DNA of 64,000 bases from contig OY755238.1 in NCBI GenBank assembly GCA_963576725.1, forward strand, positions 25,035,834-25,099,833, written 5' to 3'. Source of the DNA: Azorinus chamasolen (lineage: Eukaryota > Mollusca > Bivalvia > Cardiida > Solecurtidae). Both the position numbers and the translations under genes were made by a program. Shown here piece by piece: positions 21,701 through 33,700 of the stretch (the first letter of the stretch is position 1; every line of letters starts with the position of its first letter). Under the pieces are notes generated by a model. It had not been told where the DNA came from and made no database searches. It worked only from the letters and a program-made list of their open reading frames with translations.

Positions 21701-24700
21701 GTAAATTCATTTTCAACATTTAAAGCTTGCTGTAAAAACATATCAACATTTTAACTCTTTTCATTTAAAACTTGTACTTAATATATGATTAAAAGCAACA
21801 ATAACAGTTCAAGAACAGTTCATGTTATATAAGACATTGTTAATATATTAGTGTCGCATATCAAAGCATGATTTGATAGTTAATTAAAAGGTGCATAGAG
21901 CTGTTAGTCAATGTCAAAAGTTGATCTAGTTAGCCCAGACTATGTGTATGGGAATTCCCTATCACAGAGGGGGACCTGGGTACCCGTAACAGAGAGCAGA
22001 GGACTACGGCCCTGACTCTTCCTACTATCTAGCCTACAGTCACATTCTACTGGCGGATGGTGCAAGATTTTAATGCTTGGTTTGCGGACTGGAAAACTCT
22101 GTTTCAGGTGGTCCTTTCGCATGTCATGAGGCACATAGGTGTTACTGTCTTTTTGCTTGCCTCCCTGACTCTCACACTTGCACATACGACAGCCTTTAAC
22201 CATGTCCTTACCTATCAATTCATCTTTATTTACTTTTAACCTTGCATGCTTCTTGGAAGATTTCATTTTCGCATGTCTAACCTTCCTTGGGACACCTAGA
22301 GTGAGCTCTGTAGCAGTTTCGTATTCGTCTTTTTCCCATGTATATCGCGCTCGTGCATGCACATTTGGATATGCCTCAAAAAGCTTCAGCATCGTCTCTG
22401 TTCCTGTGGCTGACTTGTCATGAGCTAGAATGTCCCATATCTGTACCCCAGCCAACTCTGGCTGACGGGAGCGAATCTCCACTCGACTGATAGGTCGTTC
22501 ACCAGTGTCATTTCTATCAATATTACAGAAATTTGCGGAAACATCTCTATGATCTAAAAACTCATCATCAGCCTTTAACTCATCTTCCTGTATACCCGAC
22601 TCTGAGGAGGAGTGGGAAACGGTCTCTATATCAACATTGTCATTAATATGAACAGATCGTGAGCCTTTCCGTAACTCCTGAAAATCTTCCGATTGTTCTT
22701 CAATATAGCTCAGTCTGTGTTCTATATTTGACAGTTTTCTTTCTATGTTGTCAAGCCTATCATTTTCACACAGTTCCCGCTTTTTCATGAGGGATCTTGC
22801 CTTTTCTCTCATCTCTTCCCTGTTGAAAACGATTGTGCAAAGAGAAAGGAAGGTAAAGTGAGGTTAGCAGAAGAATTTAAGCTTTAGTTCAAGTCTACCC
22901 TTTCAGCACTGTACAGATGTCCAGCCAGTACTATTTAACCCTTTCCCTGTTCTTACTCATGTAAGAAATAGTGAAGTCATGAATATTTATTAGATGATTT
23001 TTTACAATATGTATTCAGGATTTTTTGGTATTGGTAGAAACCGAAGAGTCGGATCAATTATATTTTCAGAAGCAAACAGAGCAGACCCTGATCAGACGGC
23101 TCCTACAGGAGCCGTCTGATCTGGGTCTTCTCTGTTTGCAAATGCATGAAATGGTGTTTATATGAGAGAAAGGGTAAACTGTTAGTATTCTAGACCATGT
23201 CCTAATTAGTTTAAGTATTTTGAAACCAATCTCATCTCTCCACCAGTTTGTACAGCTGATTAAGTCATTTTGGATCATTATTGTCACTTAAGATTACAAC
23301 CTGAGAATTTGGACTGATAATCATAGACAAATAGTGCAGACCAAGAACGTAGTTCTCCTAACCCTTTACTCAATTAATTTTCATGCAAGAAATAATAACA
23401 TCATTTTTTATAATAGTACATGGACGCAGGAATGTTTGTCTATGGCAGAAACTGTAGAATTATATCTACAATATATCATTATCAAGAGAATACCCTGATC
23501 AGGCAGCTCCTACAGGAGCCATCTGCTCTGGGTCTACTCTGTTTGCAAAGGTTTAAAAAGTTTATGCCTAATATATCTTAATAAGTATGTACTCAGACAG
23601 CTGTAACAGTAAACACTGTATGACCTGGTGGAGTCGGATGGGTCATACAAAAAGACAAGTTAAATTGAGTCTAGAGCTCTTAACTTTGGTCTAGAGCACT
23701 TTAACTTTGGTCTTGTGATACTTTAACTTTGGTCTAGAGCTTTTTAACATCATGGTTGAACTGTACTTGTGCTGAAAGAGCTAGTTAGCCCACAACCTAA
23801 GCTTTACTCATTGAAACTGCTTAATCCTTTTAAAAAAAAAAAAACAGTTTGGATACAGATGAGACACAAAAATAATACCGTCTCTCACCAAGATCTAAAC
23901 TCTCGCCCCATGATCATATTTTCTAACCCTTTATCTCATGAATATTCATGTAAGAAGTAATGACTTTAAGAAAATTAATAAGATCATTTTTTTAATTTAT
24001 GGTACATGGACACAGTAAATTTTGGCCATGACAGAAATTAGAAACATCTATATTATTCCATGTATAAGCAAACAGAGCAGATCCTAATCAGATGGATCAT
24101 ACAGAAGCCATTTGATCGGAATCTACTCCATTTGTGAAAGCATTAAAAGGTGTCTATATCAAGTAAAGGGTTAAAAGAGATGGAAGAAAACAGTTGAAGG
24201 CAACAACAATTTTGTAGATGAAAATAAATTAACATGGAAAGGGCTAAGCAGTATCTAAGCAGTATCTATTACAGCCTAGAGAAAAATTAGAATCACACAA
24301 ATCTAAGGCTAATGAACTGTGTCTATAACATTTCAAGGGTTGATTGCAAGCCTATACTAAACACAATATACATTTAGCATTAATAATCATTTAAATTAAT
24401 TGTTTTCCTAGAATTGTCAGTTTTTTCTTTCAATTCTATTTGAAAATGCTATCACAGCTTCAAGCAGTTTTGACCCTGATGAGATGCCGAGTTACTCGGC
24501 GTCTCATCTGGATCCAATCTGTTTGTAAAGGTAATCGCCAGTTCATCCCATAGATTGAAATTATGACCTTTTTGCACTCAACCCTCGATTCATCTGTTCG
24601 AATCTAACATATTAGTGTACACTATTTGTGAATGTCTCACAGTTATCAAAACTAAACTAACTACAGTAAAACTTGTCTTAATTAAGTGACAATTAATTAA

Positions 24701-27700
24701 TTAATTAATATTGGGGCTTAAATGCAGATGGTACCTAATGCAGGGCAAAAGTAATACAGAAAGCTCTTACCACTTTCTCTCACTGTAATGCCTTTTCACA
24801 CATTTGCAAACAGAGTAGACCCAGATCAGATGGTTCCTGTAGGAGCCATCTGATCAGGGTCTGCCCTGTTTGCTAATGTAATAATAAAGATCTGATTCTA
24901 CAGTTTGTACCAATATCAAAACTCATGTGTACATAATTATGTCATTATACAAATTCTGCTAATAAATATGCAAAATGTAATTATTTCTAACATGAATATT
25001 CAACAGGAAAAGGGTTTAAGGGGCTATCTGCTGTATATTATCTCTGCATTAAGTAACCACTTGCTTTTTAAGATTCTTGCGTTTAATCAGTACGTTTAAA
25101 CAGACTTTACTGTACTGTAATACTGATAAACAGTGTGTAAATACAGGTGTAAACAAACCAGTAAATCACCAATACTTAATTAGATACAAGCAGCAAAAAA
25201 TGCTTTTATTTTCTATAAACTTATAAGTATATACTGTTACTGTTAAAGAACAGGACATACCAGTTTAACTGTTTGCACAAGCAACAGATTCTTCTGCTAT
25301 TTATGATCTATGCAAACAGTTTGGATCAAGATCTGGCCCCACAAAATGTTGGACCTGATCTGAAATCTATACTGTTTGTCACAAACACTGTTAAGCTTAA
25401 CTTCTGCAAATAAAAATTAGGAAGAAAATTAATATTTTTAAAAAAAATATATAGACGACAATTGAGCATCAGTAGATAATTGAGCAGACAACAAAGTTAC
25501 TTAGTAATCAAAGAGTTAAACAAGGAATCAATTGTGTTTTGTTTTTATATACTAATCCTACAGTCTGTACTTGCACACTGTTACATCTATTCCTTAGCCC
25601 TTTTCATACAGGAAAAGAGTGTACGCATTTGCAAACAGTGTAGGCCTAGATCAGAGGTCTTCTACAGGAGACCTGAAATCAGGGTCTGAACTGTTTGTGA
25701 TTTGCCTCTAACAAAATTTAAGCCTTTGTGCCAGTTAACTTTAAAATATTCATCAGGGTTAGTAATAAGTCCATTAGCATGGGAGAAGTAGTGGATACCA
25801 CACACAATATTGACCCAAAGGATTTGTCTTTGAAGTATGTTTCGTGTATTTGCTGACTAAATAAATTGATTTCAAGGCTATATTTTAACTTTGTTTGTTT
25901 TATGAGAGATGAATTCCAATTTAGACAAACTGCTTCCAACTACCCCTGTAAAAAAAACTTTTTGACTGTACAGTAGAACCTGTCTTAAGTGACTAATAAT
26001 AGGCCTAATTTTGGGTCTAAAAGACAAGTGGTACGTAAAATAATGCAGGTCAAAAGCAAAGCAGAAAGCTCCTATTGGAGCTTTCTGCTTTACTTTTGCA
26101 CTGCATTAAACAATCAGCTGGTTTTTAAGACTCCTATATTCAATAAATGAATGGTCGTTTCAGACAGGTTCTGTTGTACATGTCAGCTGTAAGATAAAAT
26201 GCTAATAGTTTTGTTTTTCTTCAATTTCTCCTCAAGAATATCAAACAGTTTTGGATATCAATGAAGCATTGCTCACCCTATATCTCATCTAGATCCAGAA
26301 TGTTGTAACGGTAATGATGAAATTTACCATGCAAAGAGTTACTGATAAATTACTTGACTAGAAGTCCCTCTTCAACCCATTACCTCATCGGCTATTTTTA
26401 GATACAAACTCTTTGAATAAGTATACCGAAAAGGAGCTTTAACTAGAGAAAAGGGAATCTTTAGAATTTTGTAAATTGAAAACATTGTGATAAATAGAGC
26501 ATTTGCTCCTATAGGAGCAAATGCTCTATTTATCACAATGGTTTCACAAAATGACTTTTACAGAGTCGTCAAAAGGCGTCAACATAAGGGAATGGGTTAA
26601 CACATATGAATACAGGTTTACAGGCCACCAACTGTTTGTGATATCCATTTCTTAGTTTAGTTTTTGAAACAGAAACCATAAAGCCATTGTCAAAGCCGCA
26701 GACAAGACGCTGATACTCTGTTTGGGGTTCAAAGGCATCTCTATCAGGAAAAGGATGTAAGGAATAAAGAATCTAGAATGCAGTTCCCATATCCTAGCAA
26801 GAAATCCAGATTAACTCTTAACACACTAAGGCGCTACATGTATCATTTTTAAGTTTTTCTTCCATTTGTTAGTAAATATACAAAACAGGTGTCAAAAAAA
26901 ATTCAGATCCAGATTGAAACATCAAGTCACTCTTATTACATCAGGATCCAAACTATTTGACACATTAATCGACATAGCTTCAGGAAAAATGGAAAAGCAA
27001 TCTTCATTTTAAAAATGTGGCGGATGACCGTTGTTGCAAAAGAAGTCACATTTACAAAGTGGTCTGACAAATGGATGTCTGTGCATAAAGAGTTAATCTG
27101 ATAAGAATTTAAAGGTTTTCTGAGCTTCCAGTAACAAACTATCCAGAAAGATTTAGTGATAAAACAGAGATTATCAAAACACACAAATCTAAAACTTTTG
27201 CTAGCTACCAGTGCTGCTACTTGTTACACTCCTCGTTACCACACTACACCTGCCCTTACCGTGATGCCCGTGAGGAGACCCGGGCTTGTGACAGCTCTCT
27301 CAGCTGTTTGAGCTCATCATCCTCTATATGGTATTTAGACTGCAACTTCAGTTTGTTTCCCGTCATGAAATACATTCTATCTACTCGATGTGACACAATC
27401 TGAAACAGACACTCTCCTCTATTAGCCATTTACCTGATGGCATTCATGTAACAATAAGAGCCGCGTGTGGCGCAAACGCTTGTCTGATTTGGTGATTGTC
27501 CAGCTAAATTAAATATTTTTGAAAAATATAAAGATCCATAACTCCAAAATTTTGAAATCAAGAGTTATAGTTCTTATGTAAGGGCTTTTAATAAGCTACA
27601 TTAAAGTTTTTGCACGCCGACGATGACGACAACAAAAACGACGACAACCCCAACAACAACCCTAACGCCTATGACCCAGTGATCCCAATAGCTCTACTTT

Positions 27701-30700
27701 TCTCCGAAACAGACAAGCTAAAAATGACTTCATGAATATTTATTAGCTGCATTTTGTTATAGCATTATCAACACAGGAGTTTTTGGTCATGGTAGAAAAT
27801 GTTGAATCAGATCTTTATAATCAAATAAGCCAACAGCAAATCCTGATCAGACAGCTCCTTCGGGACCCTGAGGAGCTGTTTGAACTACTGTCCATTTCAA
27901 TTTACTTTGTCACTGAATTTGAATCGAGGTTTTTTTTCATTCTTACTGGATTGAGATCAAATTTAATCCACTTGTTTCATCGTTTTTCAGTAACTCTGTG
28001 TCCGTGTTTCCTAAATGAATCCATCTTTAAATAAAATGTTCATGCATAAAAACAATGTTTTCCCATTGACATCATACATGTACATGAAATTACGTCATTT
28101 ATTTCATATCAGTATGCAATTCACCGCTGTTGAAAAATGATAACTCTCCACTATCCATACATACGGCGGTCATTTGCAAAGAAACAGCTGATCGAATTAG
28201 CATGTAGAAAATGCATTTTCTGCCTTTTTACTGCATGGCATTGAGGGGTATTTAACATGGGAGTTCCTAAAAAACGATGCGATCAAATGAAGTAGATTTA
28301 AAGTCAGTCTGACTCGAAATGACAAAAAATCTCGATTCAAATTCAGTGACAAAGTAAATTGAAATGGACAGAAAATCTACTCTGTTTGCAAAGGCATTAA
28401 AATCATCTCTATAAGGTAATGGGTTAACCCTTACAGTGCGGGACACAAGTCACTAATGTCATTTGCAAACAATGTAGACCCAGATGAGAGGGCTTCTAGA
28501 GGAGCCCTCTCATCAGGGTCTGCACTGTTTTCCGTGTTACACTTTCCTTTAGTAAAATCCCTGAATTTTCACCATAAGCTTGACCTGTTTGAATTTTGGA
28601 ATAGTCCATTTGAAAATACAGCGTTGTAAAGGTTAAAAAGCAGGACTGGTGTCCACTGTAGAAACTGTAGAATAAGATCTATATAACCCTTTAAGCATAT
28701 AGAGCAGATCTTGACCAGACAGCTCCTACAGGAGCTGTTTGTTCTAGGTCTACTGTGTCTACAAAGAATCAAAAGGCATGTCTGTCAGATACTGGGTTGC
28801 AATGCAGTCACAGCTGCAATACAGTCTGATATGTATGTATACAGCCTTATTCAGAACAATATATAAAGGAGTGTATTCAAATACTAAAATTATCATTTTC
28901 CCACCAAACCCTAGGTTATGACCACTCTTTAAAATCTTCTCAAAGAGACAATTCTAAAATGTGGTCACAACATGGGGCTTGGTGGAGAAATAAAGAAGTT
29001 AATAACCCTTTCCTCCATAAATACACCTTTCTACACCTCTGCAAAAGTCCCTTGCTGAAACAATTGTGATAAATAGAGCACTATTTTGCTCCTATGGGAG
29101 CAAATGCTCAATTTATCACAATTGTTTCAAACTACAAAATTCTAAAAATTTCCTTTTCTCTAGTTAATGTTCCTTTTCGGTAAATTTATTCAAAGAGGTT
29201 GGATCTAAAAACAGCCTATGAGGTAATGGGTTAATTTACGTATCTTATCTGTGCTTCTGATTGCATCCATATATTCAAGGTTTTCAGCCTTTGACGTTTG
29301 TCTTATATGCAAACGGCCAGCATGTCTAGTTATAGTGGTGACAAACTCTATCTTTATATATAAGAAAACATTTGAAAAGGGAATATAATTTTAAACAGGT
29401 TATGAATCTAGTACATTTATTTGATTCAACATTTACTTAAGATTAACCCTTTACCTCATGAATATTCATGTCAGAAATAATGACATCATGAATATCTATT
29501 AGCTGATGTTTTTATAACAGTAACCGAGAGTTCACCTCAGATGAGCGTTTCAGTGCTCGGCATTGTGACAGAGCTGTCCATTCTTTCTCAAGGCGTTTTC
29601 CCTGTGGACTGTCGTTTGTTTTATCATTGGGGTCAAAGGCCATATCTTCAGGATCAGTCACCACTGGTATATCAGTTGCTGCTGCTGATGTCTAAAATTA
29701 GAAAGAAAATAGTACTATAGATATGAGAATATCTTCAAAGTGACCACATAGTAAATAAATGGGAGTCAGATTAACACTAATTAACCTTTTCCCTCAAAGG
29801 CAATTTTTAGAACCATAATCTCATAGGCTATTTTTTATATCCAACCTCTTTGAATAAATCTACCGAAAAGGAGCATTTACTAGAGAAAAGGAATATTTCA
29901 GGATTGTGTAGTTTTGAAACCAATGTGATAAATAGAGCATTTGCTCCATAGGAGTAAAATTAATGTTCTATTTATCACAATGGTTTCAAAATGTGACTTT
30001 TACAGAGGTGTCAAAAAGTGTCAATATGAGGGAATGGGTTAACTGTGAATATTCATAAAACAATAATGACATGATGAATAATTATCGGCCGAACCTTTAT
30101 AATGGTATATGAACAAAGGAGATTTTACCATGTCAGAAAGCCAGAAACTGATGAAGGATCAGATCTATATAACTCCACAAGCAAACAAAGCAGATCCTGA
30201 TCAAATAGCTTCTACAGGAACTGTCTGATCTGGGTCTACTCTGTTTGTAAATTAAGGCATCAGAAGTTGTCTCTATCAGGTACAGAATTAAACAACATAC
30301 AGCTGCCTTATAAATGCAGAAGGAAAGTAATCAAGAAAGATCCTTTTGGGTGAACACTATTTGCAAATGCAGGTATACATTGTACCCAGCTAATAGCACG
30401 AGAATGGTTGATAGAAACTGTAATCATGTATTTAGAAGTATAAGTTGTAAAACCTTTACCTTATAGCCATTTTAGAAAGTAAAGAAACAGATCTATCAAA
30501 TTCCATAAGCAAACAGAGCAGACCCTGATCAGACGTCTCCTATGGACGCCAGTTCTGATCTGAGTCTACTCTGTTTGCAAATATGTAAAAAAGTGTTTAT
30601 ATGAAGCAAAGGGTTATAAACCCTTTACCTAATCAATATTCATGTATATTCATATTTTTTGTGAACATGGGGCCAATTTTCTGATCTGGCTCTAGTGAGC

Positions 30701-33700
30701 TGGAAAAGGAAGCTCAATGATCCTAAAACTGATCTTGACCTTGTATTTTTGTGAACATGGGGCCAATTTTCTGATCCGGCTCAAGTGAGCTGGAAAATGA
30801 AGATCAATGATCCTGAGACTGATCCTGATTTTCTATTTTTTATGAACACTCGGCCGACATAATACTGACAACACTATTTGCATAATCATTCATAGCAAAC
30901 TCAGGCTAGACAAGTAATCAATTTGGTTTTCGATTAACAGTGAAGAAAAGACATTGGGAGCCTTGAAATTAAGATTCTCTTAATCCTTTCCCTGTTGCAT
31001 ATTCAAGTAAGAAATAATGACATCATGCATGTTTGTTAGATGATTTTTTATAATGACATAATTATGTATACAGGATGTCTTGGTATTACAAAATAATGTT
31101 GTCACATCTGTTATAACTTTGTAAGCAAACAGAGCAGACCCTAATTAATCAGATCATGAGATGGTTCCAGTAGGAGTCATCTGATCTGGGTCTAATCTGT
31201 TTGCAAAGACAGAAAAAGTGTTAATACCAAGGAAAGGGTTAATTCAATTACATTTCATTCTATTTCGCTTACACTAAGGTACAAATACTAAAATTTGAGT
31301 TAGCTATATTTATAATTTATTTGTCTGTATAAAATTATTAATGCTATTTGACATAAGAAAACAAGTGATTTAACCCTTTACTGGACAGACACACCTTTTG
31401 ATGTCTTTGCAAGCAATGTAGACCCAAACCAGATGGTTCCTGTAGGTGCCATCTGATCGGGACCTGCTGTTTTCTGATATGAAATAATATATGTCTGATT
31501 CTACCTTCTGGCATGGCCAATATATGCCATAATGAAAACAAAACAAAAACAGCTGATAAATCTTTATGATGTCATTATTTCTTACATGAATATTCATCAG
31601 GTAAAGGGTTAAGTACAATAAAAACATACAGTAAAACCTCTCTATATCGGCCACTAAATTACAGTAAAACCTCTCTATAACGGCCACTAAATTACAGTAA
31701 AACCTCTCTATAATGGCCACTAAATTACAGTAAAACCTCTCTATAATGGCCACTAAATTACAGTAAAACCTCTCTATAATGGCCACTAAATTACATCAAG
31801 TATTGTGTGTTAAAGACAGGTGGCTGCTTAAAGTAAGGTAAAACACTATAGGAGCGTTCTGTTTTACTTTCACCTTACTTTAAGCAGCCAACTGTCCTAA
31901 ATACCAACTAATTAACACAATTTAGTGTCCATTATAGAGAGGTATTACTGTACCACATGATTCAGTATATATATATATAAATGTCAAACCTTAGTAAATT
32001 AGTATGTATTCCTTATGACTTTTCAAGTCTTTCACTGGTATTTTAACAGCTTCTAACTAATATACAAACACCAATATATCAACCTTATGAATGTTGAACG
32101 GTCCATAATTGTTGTTGTTGTTGTTGTTGTTGTTTAGAGTCCGTTTCTGCCAACTATGGGCATAATTCTTTTATCGAGAGTCAAATTAGCATGACAGTAT
32201 AATTAAAGTTACTAGAGGATTTTAAATTACAAAAAGTGCAGACCCTGATTTTACAGTTCCTGAAGGAGTTCTCTGGTCCAGTACTACAGTGAGATAGCAA
32301 ATGCAAGTTGACTTGTATTTAGCATTTAAAGGTTTAACCCTTTCAATGCTGAATTTTCAAATGAACTTTTCCAAAATACAAACAGGTAAAGCTTGTAACC
32401 ATGAATATTCACAGATGTTTATAAAAATAAGGCTACATGATAAAAAGAAATGGTTTTGAAAGAAGATATAAAAATAAAATGCCTATATTAAAAAAAAACA
32501 TAATAATTTTGTGGACGACAGGCAAATAATTAATGGCTGTCACCAGCAATATTTACACTCACTTCTTTTCTGCCTAAGAAAATGCGGCTTAAGTTTAAAC
32601 ACTCTCACAAACAAACCTGGCAAACACCTCTACCTAAACAAAGGTTTATTTAAATTAGGAAGCCTTTCCTATTATGCAAAATGTCTAACTTACCCTTAAA
32701 GTTAAATGTATGATATGATGATGACTGTTGCAAGCAAATAATGATCTGGACAAAAAATCCATTAATATATCGTAAGATCAGGATCCAAACTGTTAGACAC
32801 TCTATTTTGGGGTTTTTAAAGTTCAGCTTAAGTTTTAAGCATATACATGTAACAGTATTTCTCAGACAACCACATTTCAACTTGTGAAGAATTAACACCT
32901 AACCCCTTAATCAACCAAAGATTGTGTTATACACGTACATGTAATAGGAGAATAGGCAAAAAACATCTCTCACACAACAAGATATTCATGCATCAGAATC
33001 AGATCTACGAGTGCAAGCCTTCAAGTACATTAAAATTACTGTCAGCGAACACTGAAAAGGCAAGCTCTGTATGCACACCACTTCTTCTGCGACAAATTGC
33101 ACTGCCCCAGTGGTTAAACGTAAATACTCAAGTTATTAACAAAAGTGAATGAACTAATAGTAACATAATTGAATTCTTATTCTATAGACAGATCAATGTA
33201 GTTCACCTCAACTCTGTGTAAGCTGAATAACCCTTTACTCCATAGATGTACATTGTAATGCCTTTGTAAACAGAGCATGCCCAGATCAGACCGCTCCTTT
33301 AAGAGCCACCTGGTCACAGTCTACTCTGTTTGCTTATGAAATAGTATAGATCTGATTTAGCAGTTTCTGCCATGGTAAAAAAATCCTGTATTCATGATCA
33401 TATGCAGTAATAAAACTTCAGTTAATATTCAAAGTCATTCTTTCTTATACCAATATTCATGGAGTAAAGGGATATAACCTATACAGGCAATCTAAATCAA
33501 GATCAGGGTCCATGCTTATAAAGCTTTTAGTTGAGTCTGAGTTTCGTTCTCAAGCTTTTGATTTGTCAGATTTGAGTTCTCAAGCTTTTGATTGGTCAGA
33601 TTTGAGCCAGAGGCTCAAATCTGACCAATCAAAAGCTTGAGAACGTACTCAGACTCAACTAAAAGTTTTATAAGCATGAACCCAGAGGCTAAATAACTTG

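Larger units (their letters stand above)
27421..28427. mobile_element. pbA host carrying two insertions
   Basis: Left piece TTAGCCATTTACCTGATGGC, middle piece ATGACTTCATGAATATTTAT through the core CCTGATCAGACAGCTCC, right piece TCTACTCTGTTTGCAAAGGC to GGTAATGGGTTAA. Confidence 0.7.

Noticed and set aside
22205..22212. Internal donor in E5a (ATAG/gtaagg) joining E5b
   Set aside because: The phase does not fit. The joined frame stops a few codons into E7, so it is unlikely to be a main isoform.
31370..31786. 138-codon minus-strand ORF with a repeated peptide
   Set aside because: The peptide repeat is the 33-bp pogM terminus array read in one frame; 33 is a multiple of three, which keeps it open.
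31629..31793. CRISPR-like array
   Set aside because: Units are contiguous with no unique spacers, the unit is a transposon end, and the genome is eukaryotic.
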